DNA of 64,000 nt. Origin: Teratosphaeria epicoccoides (taxonomy: Eukaryota > Ascomycota > Dothideomycetes > Mycosphaerellales > Teratosphaeriaceae). Under the pieces are notes generated by a model. That model did no database searches. It worked only from the letters and a program-made list of their open reading frames with translations, and was not told the DNA's origin. The position numbers and the translations under genes were made by a program. The stretch lies in the NCBI GenBank assembly GCA_021401465.1, contig JADDMT010000106.1:1-64000 (forward strand), read 5' to 3'. Positions 31,599 through 43,132 of this stretch are shown here, piece by piece. How positions within the stretch are numbered: position 1 is the stretch's first letter; each line of letters opens with the position of its first letter.

Positions 31599-31606
31599 TA
31601 TAATAG
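31599..31606 (+). promoter_or_regulatory. Putative TATA element
   Basis: The sequence CTATAATAG lies about 110 bp upstream of the small secreted protein's ATG at 31711, a sensible distance for a fungal core promoter. By-eye call only. Confidence 0.3.
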
Positions 31607-31710
31607 AGGCACCGCCCAGCCTCCTTTGAGTCGTAGCCCGAAAGTCACCTCGCCTCCCGGCCAAAGACTCGCCTAGCTTACCAGAACGTCCATCAGCGAC
31701 AAAACTCAAT

Positions 31711-32123
31711 ATGCATCTCAAGACTACCACCACCCTCCTCCTCTCCCTCCTCCCCCTGACCCTCGCCGTCCCAACCCCAGACCACGACTGTGACTCCCTC
31801 TCCGGATCCGACATCAACGGCACCTTCACCACCTACTCCCCCACCGGCCACGAAGGCCTTGAGAGACGCGACTACACCCTCAAAATCAGCGGCAGCGGCG
31901 CCTGTCTCGCCGCACCGCCCAATAATGCGTGCTTGAATGCGTATATCAAGTGCTGGGATCCGTCGAATTGCAAGTCCGGGAGTTTAGGGGATTGGTGAGT
32001 ATGGTATCTAGGAAAGGGTGAGGGTTCAGGTGCTGACGATTGTGTCATTTTAGTATGGGCGCTGTCACCTTGCCGGGATGCGAGGGGTGCAAGGTTTGTC
32101 AGGTGGGATGCGAGGGGTGCTGA
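31711..32123 (+). CDS. Small secreted cysteine-rich protein (candidate effector)
   Basis: Two exons, 31711-31994 and 32054-32123, encode 117 aa. The intron (31995-32053, 59 nt) has GTGAGT, CTGAC and TTTTAG signals and joins at phase 2 to make a cysteine codon. The signal peptide is MHLKTTTTLLLSLLPLTLAV. The mature part has 12 cysteines: one near DHDCDS, several in GACLAAPPNNAC and KCWDPSNCKSG, and a dense C-terminal cluster LPGCEGCKVCQVGCEGC in which GCEGC occurs twice. ERRDYT near residue 50 could be a processing site. Size, export signal and cysteine density fit fungal secreted effector-like or antimicrobial proteins; no family is recognised. The last cysteines lie on a 16-bp direct repeat. 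Confidence 0.8.
32075..32120 (+). repeat. 16-bp direct repeat coding for GCEGC
   Basis: The 16 bases at 32075-32090 are repeated exactly at 32105-32120, 30 bp apart, so the repeat keeps the reading frame. Each copy encodes the GCEGC block at the C-terminus of the small secreted protein. Confidence 0.85.
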
Positions 32124-32570
32124 GTCGATGGGATGGTGGTCGATGGGTGAGCGAGGGTGCGCATGGGTGGACGCGGCTGGTCCCATGTGTTGAAGTGTAC
32201 TGGTTTGATATTCATGAGCAACATTCGTACTTCGGACATTCGGCAAAAGGGGAATGCAGAGTCCTCTCTGGATGTAGCAACCAGCTGAACCTCATCTTGG
32301 TATTCGTAGTGGAGAGGTCATCCTGACAGGCTCGGGGCCCCTTGATGCTAGTCATCCGAACGATGCTCTGGTATTGTACAAACGCCGCACGTGCCGCATC
32401 AAGATCGTTTCTGACGTGCGATGCACATCAATAACGCGGCCTTGAGTCATGGAAGAAATGTGTCCATCTCCTTGCACACCACTCCAACGCCTTCGCTCAC
32501 AAAACACAACTCGCGCGTGCTCATCCCATCGTACATCCTCTTCCTCACTGTGCTTCTTCTTCTTGGCCAG
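32124..32570. other. Convergent spacer
   Basis: It lies between the small secreted protein gene (+) and the PRELI gene (-). Just after the stop the sequence contains imperfect echoes of the GATGGG-type repeat. No gene. Confidence 0.45.
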
Positions 32571-33317
32571 CTACAACTCCACCTCGCGGTCCTGCCTCAT
32601 GCCCTCAAGCACCGCCTGCACCCCACCGGTCCTCAATCGATCTAACACCACGCTCATTCCCTTCTGCGCCTTCGGCTGGCTCTTCTCCGTCCGCTGAAGA
32701 CTGATGCTCTCAATCGCGCTGCGTATAGCTCCGGACGACCACGCGCTGAACCAGCCTTGCTTCGGCGGCTCGTCTTCGACAACACCAGAATCGGAAGTCG
32801 CAGACGCCTGTTCGCCCCATCGCGCCCGACGCTTGCGTAATTGTTCTCCGATCCTACTCTTCAGTGTCACGGACACCGCAACATCAGTTCTGTCATCTGC
32901 CCGCGGCATCATAACGTCATCGTTCGTGGGGTTCGTCAGAGCGGGGCGCCGATAGGAGTGCCGCTCGATGACGCTGAGGACATTGTTCCAGTCGAGGTTC
33001 CTGCTCTCTGTCTCCATCCATCCCTCCTTCACATCTAATACGCTCGTCTCCAGGATGAAGCTCTGAGTCCGCCCCTCACCATCAGCGCCGAGTGTGCTCT
33101 TGGGGAGGAGCTTGAGAACTGCGGGTGGCAGTCGCGATTGCTTGAGGTGGAGGCGGACAGTGGTGAGGCGCTGCGTCTCGGGATCATAGTTGCGGGATAT
33201 CGTGTCTGTTGATGCGACATGGCGCGAATATGGGTTCGGATAGCGCAAGAAGTAGGCGAGGGAGACTGCAGAGAAGCCGTAGTCGTAGGAGTAGTTTGAC
33301 GAGTAGAATTTCACCAT
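32571..33317 (-). CDS. PRELI/MSF1 (Ups-family) mitochondrial lipid-transfer protein
   Basis: A single exon of 248 aa from the ATG at 33317. The opening MVKFYSSNYSYDYGFSAVSL and AYFLRYPNPYSRHVASTDTI matches the N-terminus of the PRELI/MSF1 domain, which carries phosphatidic acid or phosphatidylserine across the mitochondrial intermembrane space together with Mdm35. Other domain landmarks are TTVRLHLKQSRLPPAVLKLL, VLDVKEGWMETESRNLDWNN and VLSVIERHSYR. A lower-complexity charged region (RKRRARWGEQASATSDSGVV) is inserted after the core before a C-terminal helix. The long linker and LRYPNPYS make it most like the Ups2/Ups3 side of the family, but assignment among Ups1, 2 and 3 is uncertain. The frame upstream of this ATG is open but lacks similarity. 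Confidence 0.9.
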   Translation of the reverse strand: MVKFYSSNYSYDYGFSAVSLAYFLRYPNPYSRHVASTDTISRNYDPETQRLTTVRLHLKQSRLPPAVLKLLPKSTLGADGEGRTQSFILETSVLDVKEGWMETESRNLDWNNVLSVIERHSYRRPALTNPTNDDVMMPRADDRTDVAVSVTLKSRIGEQLRKRRARWGEQASATSDSGVVEDEPPKQGWFSAWSSGAIRSAIESISLQRTEKSQPKAQKGMSVVLDRLRTGGVQAVLEGMRQDREVEL

Positions 33318-34831
33318 CTTTGCGGTAATAACCTTTTCTTGTCTGCTTCCATCACCAGGCGCGGCGTCGAAAGGTTGGATTGTGTTTTGAAACTTGTGGA
33401 ATGGGGAGATGCAATGCGTGATGAATGGCGAGCAGTGGTGTATGTGATGCAATGTGTCGCGTGCCGTCTCAGCTGGCATTCTCCACATGCGGAGCTACTA
33501 ACCAATTGGCGTGGACCGATTTGCGCCTGCATGGATGATGAGCCCAAGGGGCCTTTCCTACGAGCAACGACTACCTGAGGAGAACATGGACTGATGAACT
33601 CATGACCTGGCGTTATCGGCGGTCGAGATCATTGCGTGCCGTGCACAGTGCTTCAACGTGCGGAGCCGTCGGCGATATTGCAAGAAAAGTCGAGCTGTCA
33701 AGCACTTTTTGACGGTCAATGCAGCAGGACATCAGGTGGTACATCTAGAGTCTTTCTACTCATGATCTATCACTTCCCGCGATCATTCAATGGGATCTTT
33801 CTCGAAGCCATCCAGACTGCTATACTCGTACAAGTGGTTTGCGTTTGTTGCCGTCGAACCTGCACCTCTGAAGCCATGTTGCCAAATACGGAGTTTGATG
33901 TGATCGTCTTCATGGCGGCTCAGTAGCAGGAGCTTGATATAGATTGAGGCTTATGTTGTCAAAGCTGCAAATGGCTAGCACATAGCGGCAACTCAATATG
34001 TTGGGTTCAACGTCAATCAAGATTCTTGTCGAGACGAGAGATGCCGCCAAGAGGCCAGGGTGACATCAGGTTCATTATGTCTTGATGCAGGTGGCCGTCC
34101 TCGCAAAAGAATATTCGCTTTCATGCAGAAAGCCTATGCAAGATGTATCGAAAGTGCCAGCTTCTCCGTGCGAAGCATCTCACTGTGCCCAGTGTCAGAG
34201 CCCGCACGCTGTCAGGGACCATGGGCGAAGTGAACGCTTCAAGAACGCTGTCATAGTGGTGCAGTCAGCTCGAGTCTGGAGCGGCCTCTCAGCATTGCCA
34301 CCTCTTGTGTTGAAAGCTCCAAATGAGATGTAGCGCGAGGCCTTGCAAACCAATAGATATAGATGGTTCAGCGCTCACACTTTCGATGACCTTATGGACT
34401 GTCATGCCGGCGCACGCAAGCTTAGTGCGTCCTGTAGCATATTTCAGTAGTCAACGCACGCCCACATGTATCGTTTGTGCGCAATGGACCGCGTACGAAG
34501 ACGAGAAATAAGGTGGCACAGCACACGCAATCGGTCCCGACTTCGGGACGAGTGGCTCAGGCCCGCCAAATACCGGCCAAGTGCCGTCGAAGGCGGTATC
34601 AACGTCCGAGGCTGACTTCAAATGTCACACTAAGGACAAATCGGAGCTGACGAATGTGGCAGATGTTGCGCCAATACCGAACGGTGTTCAGATGACGAGT
34701 AAAGTAAGTCGCTAGTCCATGGTGGTATGATCGGGTCTCCCTGAAAAGCGCAAATTATCACCCTTTTTCGAGGCTATCGTGGTGTGACCGGCCTGCACGA
34801 AACGTGCTACGATGCAAGAATAGGCCTAGCC
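33318..34831. other. Intergenic, no gene recognised
   Basis: About 1.5 kb between the PRELI and SLC35F6-like genes, both on the minus strand. Open frames are shorter than 100 aa and show no features. It presumably includes the PRELI promoter and the transporter's 3' UTR. Confidence 0.5.
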
Positions 34832-36283
34832 TCAACTGTCGTCCAGCACAATGCCTTGCCTTCTGCGCCTCAAGAACGCCATTGTAGGCGGATTGACGAT
34901 GTCATTGAAGATGCCTGTGCCCCAAACGAGGAGCACAAAGCCGACAACTTGCAGCCATTTGAAGCTTTCCCATCCAAGACCGAGCGACACGATCCAGATG
35001 AAGAGTGTGCGGCAAGTGTCGATGGTGCTGCGCGATGTTGCGCTGATGATGCGTGTTACGGAGAGCCCAAAAAAGTTGAAGCCACTGCAGATTGTCAGCA
35101 TCATTGACCGTCACTCGTGGGCCTAGAGAAATACCCAATGCTAATCATGATCAAGAGCGAGCTGATGGCAATGGCTGGATTGTTGAAAAACTGGTAGAAG
35201 CCTGCTCGGGCATCGAAGTAGCCGCCTCTCCCAGCCGCAGTCGTGCCCACCGCAGCGTGCAATACTCCCATTCCCAGTAAGGTCACCAGGAAGCCGAATA
35301 TCCCTTCCCAGCCTACAACTTGGATCGGGTCCATGCTGTACTTTTCCATGATACTCTCCTCCAGTACAAATTGGGACGCGGTGAAGATCTGCGCGCCAGC
35401 GATCATGAATACTCCCAGAACCGTCTCAGCGGCTGTGTGAGCCTCGAACGTGTTCAGAACAACTCGGGTCATACGTAAGCCATATCGTAACAGCATTTCC
35501 TCGTCGGCCGGTGGCCTGGCGTCACCGGGCAAGTCCACAGGCGCTTTCTTTTGTTTCTTGTCAAGAGCTCCGGCCAGACCAACAAGTGCTACACCGGTTA
35601 CAACAATAAAGAGACTGCCCCATTTCCAACCGTTGAGGTGGCGTTTGAGGAAGATCACGCTGAAAAGTCCAACGAAGAGGACGAGTGCTCCTCGCGTCAT
35701 CTGGTAGATGGATGCCGCGACGAACAGCAAACCAACGTTCATCAACGTTGTGCCGCAAATGTCGCAGATTGCCGGCAAAGCCAGCAATGTGACTTTCCAT
35801 CCCGTCAACGGCCTGCGCTCCTTATGCTCCTCTTCCGCATCAACGAACGGTTTTGAGACAATGTTCGTTGGGTCTGCAAGAGTCTGTGATGTACTTGTAG
35901 CAGCACCATTGGTCTCCTCTTCATCCTCGTGATGGCCCTCATCCGCCTCCCAGCTGTTCACTGGCGCGTAAACGATGTTCTGGGCCGGCGTGGTCGCAGT
36001 CAGCTTGCCCAAACGGTCGAGCAGCCACGTGAAAAGTACCACAAGCCAACATCCCGACTCGCCTATGAACATCTGGAGGGTCTGTAATATGGGCTGTTCG
36101 AAGAGCCTGGGATGAGGGGAGTCGCAGCCAGCTACACATTGCATGTCCTGGATAAGCACCATCAGCAAGCGCGTGTGTCACTCCAAGATCATGACGAACC
36201 TGGTACTTAGTCAACAACGTGTTACACACTCCAGTCAATAACATCATCCCCACGAGGATGGGGACTAATGCTTTGACTGCCAT
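34832..36283 (-). CDS. SLC35F6-like drug/metabolite transporter (EamA family)
   Basis: Three exons (36283-36200, 36147-35135, 35084-34832) encode 449 aa. Intron 1 (52 nt) joins LLTKYQ to DMQCVAGCDSPHPRLFEQPI, a stretch highly typical of SLC35F6. Intron 2 (50 nt, CTGAC branch) joins LLIMISIG to GFNFFGLSVTRIISATSRST. The protein has about ten hydrophobic segments of the DMT superfamily, including PAICDICGTTLMNVGLLF and SIYQMTRGALVLFVGLFSVI. A hydrophilic acidic loop (SWEADEGHHEDEEETNGAAT) follows the second helix. It ends in a basic tail, FLRRRRQGIVLDDS. Family members sit in lysosome/vacuole or Golgi membranes, and the substrate is not known. The frame is open 16 codons further upstream (to 36331); MAVKALVPILVGMMLLTG is chosen because it starts at the first helix. 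Confidence 0.93.
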
Positions 36284-36331
36284 GCTAGGCTGCGCTATAG
36301 CCAGGCCGCCGTGCTCTGTCGTGATGGTCAA

Positions 36332-38591
36332 TACGAGCGACCAGATGTCAGGATCTAGACAAGATGTAGAAAGGTCACTGTGAGCGAAGGCGTGTCAACA
36401 GATGTGATCACACGCGTTCCGAAGAGGCACATGCTCGTTCGGGTGCTTCCCCGTGTTCCTCTGTCCGGCGATAAGTAACTGAGCAGACCCTGATGTCATG
36501 CGTCGGCAGCAGCTTACGGCCCGGGCGTGCGGCATATCTGAAAGACATCCATCGGCTTGATACCCGGCTCCGCGGATAGATATATGCATACACGGGGCCA
36601 AAGGAAGTCGCGACGCCTTGCTTACGTCGCGCCTTCCACGTTCCAACGAGACCGGCATCTAGAATACTGGCACGACTGACCTCTGTTTCATCCAGCCACT
36701 ATTGCCACTCTACCTGCAACCAAGTTACCCATCTTAGCGAGCGATTCTGTTCAAAAAGCAGCGCCTTGATTCCCATCAACAGAATCGTTATGAGACGATC
36801 GAGCAGAGCTAGCGAAGTGACTGAGCTCATGGCAACTGCAACACAGAGGATGATCAATACTGCCGAGCTGTTAGAGCAAGTTCTCTCTTGTCCCGTGGCC
36901 GACTTCGATCCCTTGAGCAACCATGAACATCCTCGCTCAGCCAAGACAAATGCTAACGCTAGTCGTATGATCACTCTTTTTCGCTGCCTGGAGGTCTGCC
37001 AGGCTTTCAGCGCCACAATCTTGAGCTTTCAACGCCTTCGACGGGCCTTGTTCCTCATGTCGTACGAGAAGACTTCGAGGGCTTGGAGCCATGCCCCTGG
37101 AGACAACCAGACACTTTCGCCAGTGCGCGATCCACTCATTCAGACGGTTTCTCCGGCCTATCAGTACCGGTCCTGGTATCTGAATGTTGAGGTCAGCGGC
37201 GGCCGATATTGTGCGTATCTTATTGTCACACGTGGGGATCTGGAGCAGCATCGCCTTCGGAATCGCCGTCAAACCGGCCGTGGTCAGGCAATCTGAAACA
37301 TGCTGTTAGCCTAACCTCCGATCCTGCAACCAGAAGCAACGATCTGAGAGAAAAGAGACGAGAGCAAGGAATATCTCGGGCGCACGTCAGTCCTCAGAGA
37401 CCCAACTGTCCTATTTCAGAGGGGACTCACGATCGGCATGGTGCATGGTCGAGTCGAAGAAATGTTTGCTGAGCATCGTGATGTGGCCGCAATCAAGCTG
37501 ATCACGGTTTGACGCTCAGTGCGGTCTTCGTCTGCCCTGAATAAATACCGGCGTCACCTCACTGATCTGCATTGGTGCGATTATCTCGATCACTTGAGTT
37601 AGATCCGCACTAGCCCCGATGAATGCTTGCACCTGGCTGTGAGAGCCGTTACGAATGACCCATCTGAGTTACTGGACCGGGTCCTAGAAGGTAGAACCTT
37701 ACTACGGCGTGGGACAAGTCTCATAAGGCAGCATTCCCATCAGAGCATTGCCATTGGTTTAGTGGCTACATGTCGCTTTATAGCGTCTGACCAATGCTCT
37801 GCTAGCTATACCAGCTCCGCTGGTGCCTTGTCGCTTTTCTTATCACCGCCTGGGATGGCTCTGGACCTTCGACTAATAGAAACCGAACCGAGCTATCTCC
37901 AATAGCTGCTACACACCTGAAGCCGGTTGCATCTTGTTATCAGAACCGAACCGACCCATTGGCGCACTTAGGTCGGGTCCACTCTTCTGAACCCTACCAG
38001 TGAGACGCAGGGGTGGACATTACGAGCCTATGAAGCTTGTGGATTGTCGTTGGAACGATATCGCGGACCTACGTGGCTGCTGCGTTCACTCGCTGTAGCA
38101 CTCATTCCTGGTTCGGGAGCTCGACCTGATTGACCCTAAGCCTCTAGAGGTCTGAGAGATCCTCAACAGCATCAACACTTACAGGCTCAATCATCACACT
38201 GTTTGGAGTGCGCTCCTGAAGACATTATCTGATGTTTCGAGCATTGCTCGCATTACTACTCACGGCGGCAAGCGACACGACACCATTGTCAGGATGGAGC
38301 TGGGCCGGAAGTCGAGAGTGCGGCATATGGTTTCGCCCATGCATCTTCGGCAACCATGACCAAAGCTTTCCAGGATCAAGAAACCGTGAGGCATCTGGAA
38401 AAGACTGCGTCTCCACGACTTGCGTCACGAGATCTACTAGATTTCCATTGCTTAATGCGAGATCTCACGCCAGCACAATACAGCAAAAGAAGGTTTGCGT
38501 GCGGCCTGCCTACATGCACAAAGCAGCGGACAGCGAGCATGCCGCATACTGGAATATCCACAGGCATGAGACTCAGCTCTTTCGTTTATAC
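36332..38591. other. Gene-poor spacer of about 2.3 kb
   Basis: Several frames of 90-250 codons occur, for example 36766-37296 (+), 36699-37016 (-) and 38232-38969 (+, partly antisense to the glyoxalase-like gene). None gives a signal peptide, a domain or a splice pattern I can support. No tandem repeats or terminal repeats are visible. Confidence 0.5.
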
Positions 38592-39392
38592 CTACTTAAC
38601 GAACCTAATATTCACCACGCCGTTGCCAATCTTTTCCTCGATATCAGGCAAATCAACTTTGGAAGGGCACTGCAAAATCAGCGTCAGAGTAGGCTCCTGG
38701 TCACCGTCCTCGACCTTTTTGCTGATCTCGATTTCTGGCTCTTGGATCCTGCCAACGTCAAATGGCGTTCCGACAGCAAACCGACGATATCCTCTTGCGG
38801 CCTGAACCACCGCTCCATACGCTTTCGCGACGTCGCCAAACTCTTCCTCGGGCACTTCCACTGTCATGCCGGCCAGACCGATAGCACGCGAAGGATGCTG
38901 AGTATTATCGTCGGTAGCTGCTACCCTCCAGTCTCTCGGCGTGATGTCGTGGCACCAGAACGGTACTGAGCCTCGCTGAACCCCTCTTGGGAATGTCACG
39001 TTCCACTTGAGCTCTCTCCTTGGCTTCTCTGACAGCCTTCCGCCTTCCTGAGGCCCATCGTACTCAATATTTGCGCCGGCTTGCTTGAGTCTATCTTGAA
39101 GCTCCCCATGGTCGAGAGTCCCGCCGCTCGTCAAGGCGAAGTCGACGATCCCGAAGGTCTTGTCCCACCAATGGCCAATGCGCTTCTCCGGATCATCATC
39201 GACGAATGCAACCAGCTCCAGATAGGTTCCGTCCCTGAACATGATGAGGCGGTTCTCGGTTCTGCCGTCCACATGCTTGCCACCCGGTGAGAGTATGAAG
39301 TTGTTGGTGATCCAGGCCGGCGGCTTGCTGAGGTCGCGGTAGGGTACTAGGAGAACCGTATGGTCGAATTGAGCCGGCGGTGCTGGTGACAT
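38592..39392 (-). CDS. Glyoxalase-like domain protein
   Basis: A single exon of 266 aa from the ATG at 39392 (MSPAPPAQFDHTVLLVPY). The frame is open a further 128 codons upstream, but that translation is arginine- and serine-rich without conservation cues, so I exclude it. The opening FDHTVLLVPYRDL matches the first beta strand of the glyoxalase-like fold (vicinal oxygen chelate superfamily). Later landmarks are GTYLELVAFVDDD, HWWDKTFGIVDFAL, VQRGSVPFWCHDITPRDWRV and HPSRAIGLAGMTVEVPEEEF. Fungal members are soluble proteins of unknown substrate, often of the PF13468 type. No metal-ligand set can be assigned with certainty from sequence alone. Confidence 0.85.
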   Translation of the reverse strand: MSPAPPAQFDHTVLLVPYRDLSKPPAWITNNFILSPGGKHVDGRTENRLIMFRDGTYLELVAFVDDDPEKRIGHWWDKTFGIVDFALTSGGTLDHGELQDRLKQAGANIEYDGPQEGGRLSEKPRRELKWNVTFPRGVQRGSVPFWCHDITPRDWRVAATDDNTQHPSRAIGLAGMTVEVPEEEFGDVAKAYGAVVQAARGYRRFAVGTPFDVGRIQEPEIEISKKVEDGDQEPTLTLILQCPSKVDLPDIEEKIGNGVVNIRFVK

Positions 39393-42013
39393 GGTGCTGG
39401 TGTCCGTCAACTTGCTCTTGTCGACCTTAATGACTCCTCCAAGAACTTCAATCACATGCGCTCCTGATGCCGAGCCGCCCGAGCGTAAAGCGAAACTCCG
39501 TGCCCACAACCACCACGTATGGACCGCTGTTTTTGCCCCACTCGCCACTTTGCCGGAGCGAATACCACCCAATAGCGCCAACCTGCGTGCCACTGAGTCT
39601 ACTGACGCCCACGTGGATTTTAGGACTGATGTTAGCCAAGGCCAGTCGAAATGTCCGGGGATCTTTGACGGAGGCATGTCCTCGTCCCCGGCCCGACATC
39701 TCACCCGCCCAGAACGGCGCGATTGAGCACAAAGATCTACTGTAGATGTCGATTCCAATGCTTTCCCACTGGTCAAGCGCGACTTGTGCCAGAAGCATCA
39801 GGTATTGATCATTCGACAGAATGCTGTCTGCGCTCCTGCTGCATTAGGACGAGGCCGAACATAAGTTCTGCAGAAGCCTAAGGTTTGGCTAGTCTGTCTG
39901 TACATGATGGGGGTTTGAGCAAGTTGACGTCCTGACGACAAGATCAATAATGTCCATGCGTACGTGCCGACTTGCCGGCTACCTAGTGTAAATCTATACA
40001 CCCAGGCATCAGACCATGCGGATATATACAGGCAACCCGAATCTCTGCCATTTTGGAAGTCACGCTCAGTCCGACGATTTGCAGGTGCTGTCTTCGAGAT
40101 TGACATACATCAGTGTTTCACGACTTGCTCATCGTCTCGAAGCTCTACGACTCATATCGATGAGTCGAATCAGCAACATTGCCAGAAGCGCGAAGCTGCC
40201 AAGAAGACGGCAGTCCATATCACACTGCATGACAACGAACCTTTGCCTGCTAATCGCCTCTCACGGTGATCCTTCGGAACCGACACACCACACGCCCGAA
40301 TTTTCGAGGATGTGTGGACGTGCTAGAGAATCTAAATGTCAATCACGTTGAGGTGATTGGCGGAGATTAGTCTTGGGAAGAGATACTGCCTGGCGACATA
40401 CCGGCAGTGCGCCAAAGCGGCAACGACTGAACCGACGCCCAGATTTGTAGTGTCGATCGCATGAAATGCTGACGCCTTGTACATGCTCGAAACCCGGCGC
40501 AAGGTTCCTTTGGACGGCGGCTTTGCCACACGGATCTGCTTCAATCAAATTGCGGCGTCGCTGTCCGTGGGAAAGTGTCGCCCCAAGGTACGTGGGACTT
40601 TATTGAGTCTGACCAAGCTGCCGAGGTGGCAGAGCTGCTGCAATGAGGGACTGCGATCCGAGAGATCAGACTGTGCACATATCAAGCAGCATTTTGAGGG
40701 CTCATGCATGAGCACGACCGTTGCCAAGCGCAACAAGGCTAGCAATACCCTTGGTGCAGGGCACTGGATCGCCTTCTCGAGCAGGCGTACAACATCGCAG
40801 CAATGAAGCAGCCTTGCGAGTACAACATCTTCGGTACTTCTCTCAATGCATAAACATAGACGGGAAGGACAATTGGCACGACCGCGGTCAATCATGCCAG
40901 GCATGGGAACAGTGGCCCATCGTCGCCTTTGCATCGTGTCAAAGGCAGGTTCTGGACCTGCTTTTGCCGACCATTCATCTTCCCTTCCATGCTGGCGAAG
41001 TAGTGGCGGGTCACACTCAAATGGCCGATATCTTCAGACTGCAGACGACTGAGATTGGGTCTCAAGAGAGAGACTGCCAGACCAGCAACGGAAGAGTGCG
41101 CGCCATGTAGAAGAATGCTTCAATTGATAAAGCAGACAGTCCTGCACATCCGTCTTTGTCTGATCAAAAGGACGCGACTTTAAAGGAAAAAAATAACATG
41201 GTGCTTTCTCGTTCCAGGAAGTGTCTGCGCACGAGCTGCGAAGTCCGATGCTAGGCGAGGTTGCCACTGGAGGAAACGTACTCAGGGACGCAGACTAAAT
41301 GCAATCTGCGGTGGGATGCTACAATGCATTATGCAGGTGCGTGCTCACATAGCGCCTCCGGCTTCGGCAACAAGCTCTAGCTCTTGGCAGCAATAGCGTG
41401 CAGTGTGGATACAGGAAATGTCAGTCTGACAACTACGATCTCGCTCGCCCAATTATGACCCAATTGAGCTTGTGGCTGCGTTCCAGGTGAATGGAAGCGT
41501 TCCGCTCATTGGGGCTGACGAAAGTCTGCGAGCATGTTCGCAGGGACCCGACATCTCTAGCGATGCTCGTCATACCACTGGTGTATTCAGCCTCCATAGA
41601 TCTCTTGGCCGGGTCTATAGACGTGGGTCTACACTAGGAGAAGATCGATGGGTCTTCTGCTTCCAATTTCATACATGATTGCCAACTCAGAGTCGGGAGA
41701 TGGGGTTAATCTATCTTGCTTTTGAAGATTGAGCCTGTCAAGTCGCAACCATCAGTTGGCGGTCGCACATACACAAGCTTCCAGGAGGGCAGGAGGGATA
41801 ATAAATCAAGAGGCGCCACCATAGAGCCAGTTCGCGGGGATACATGCGCTGCCAATCGCACGACGATCTGCGCATGGTAAGACGCCGTTGAGCTAGACGA
41901 CCCACGAGAAAGCGCGATGTCCCGGGTGCGGCGCGACACTCCAAAGCTCGTGAACGTCTGTCTGCTTCCCTTCGGCGGTAAATTGACGTTGAGAGATCTC
42001 GAGGACGTGAGTC
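39393..42013. other. Gene-poor spacer of about 2.6 kb
   Basis: I see no supportable gene. Frames at 40477-40806 (+), 40545-40934 (-) and 40721-41110 (+) overlap one another and lack features. The rightmost part should include regulatory sequence for the cupin gene. Confidence 0.45.
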
Positions 42014-43132
42014 TTGCAGGGTTAGCGACGGCTTCCCTCTGGGTCAATGAGGCTCCGAGCTATGTCCGTCCTTACGGTAGGCCAACACTTCCAAGACGTA
42101 TCGAAGAGATCGTACATCTGATGACAATTGATTGCTAGTGATCGAGCACTATGCCAATTCGCATCCTCTCACCATTGGTTCCAGCTCTACCGCTTTCTGG
42201 TCACGGGCGAGTCATCTGGCGGCGCCTTCACCCTGATGCAAACTAACTCGCCATACTCTGGATCGCTTGGCGTGCTCCCACATATTCACCACAAGCACCA
42301 TGAGAACTTTTTTAGCTTGCGGGGCCGCACACAGTTGTGGACTGACAAGGCCAAAGACTCCGATGCCAGGCTGCTGTCGGCTGGTGATTACGGCTCTTGC
42401 CCAACCAATACCACCCACACGTTCCAAATGCTGGACCCCAATACTGAATTGATCGGCGTCATTGTTCCAGGTGGATTCGAAGACCTATTCTACTTTCTCG
42501 GTGACGCCAATGTGTCTCTCAGCACCGCAACGCCGTTTGTACCCGCCAACGTCTCGGATTCTGCAGTATCAGGGTCCTCTGCCTCTATGATTAGCGAGCT
42601 GGCGTCTTACGACGTCTATGCCGCACTGAGATTTACACGCGACATTGTGAACGGCACAGCACCAGCCAATGCCACCTGGCATGACGGCGGCAGCACAATC
42701 CCGATTGTGGCTGGCAAGCCATACTATGTCGCAGCCGGATGGGGTCCAAAGTATCTCAACGGCAAGTATGGCGCATGGCAGATCGTCCAGCCTTTCGTGA
42801 CGCCAACGACCGGCAATCACGACTTCACGCAAGGTTCTCTGACCATGTCGCGGACGCCGAGCAATGTGACCGTGTCAACATGGAATTTGACCGAGGCCAC
42901 TGCGTTCCAGGTGATGGATGGAGCAGTAAAGATTTCCATGGCGAATGACACAGGCACTTTGATCTCCGGAGATGCTGCGTTCATTCCGGGTGGAACGCGA
43001 TTTCAGTATGAGAGTGCCGCGGCAGTCTCGAAGGTCATGTACCTTGATGCGGGGGATGAAGGTCTTGACGAGCAACTGTTGGAGTTGGCAAGGTCATGGA
43101 GCTGCACTAGCTTCCCGACGTACTGGCCGTGA
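42014..43132 (+). pseudogene. Quercetin 2,3-dioxygenase-like cupin, apparent 1-nt deletion
   Basis: The main frame (42128-43132) encodes most of a secreted bicupin: LYRFLVTGESSGGAF, the first cupin motif PHIHHKHHENFFSLRG and CPTNTTHTF, then a second cupin (AWQIVQPFVTPTTGNHDFTQ, GDAAFIPGGTRFQYES). The His-x-His-x4-5-Glu and later His needed for metal binding are present, and several N-glycosylation sites suggest export. Upstream, VNEAPSYVRPY (ending at 42076) splices through GTAGGC..GCTAG (about 42077-42137) to VIEHYANSHPLTIG, which fits the family N-terminus but is one base out of register with LYRFLVTGES: a C appears missing near 42180. No ATG-led signal peptide is found; the hydrophobic VSLAGLATASLW begins at a GTG. 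Fungal relatives oxidise flavonols such as quercetin. Broken gene or sequencing error remain possible. Confidence 0.65.

Larger units (their letters stand above)
29966..31710. other. Intergenic region with one weak ORF
   Basis: Mostly featureless. A proline-rich 86-aa frame at 30224-30484 is treated separately. Translations at 31018-31380 (-) and 31164-31676 (+) are antisense to one another and show no domain. A TATAAT-like site lies near 31599. Confidence 0.45.

Noticed and set aside
39393..39776. 128-codon N-terminal extension of the glyoxalase-like gene
   Set aside because: Arg/Ser-rich with no family similarity; the domain starts within ten residues of the ATG at 39392.
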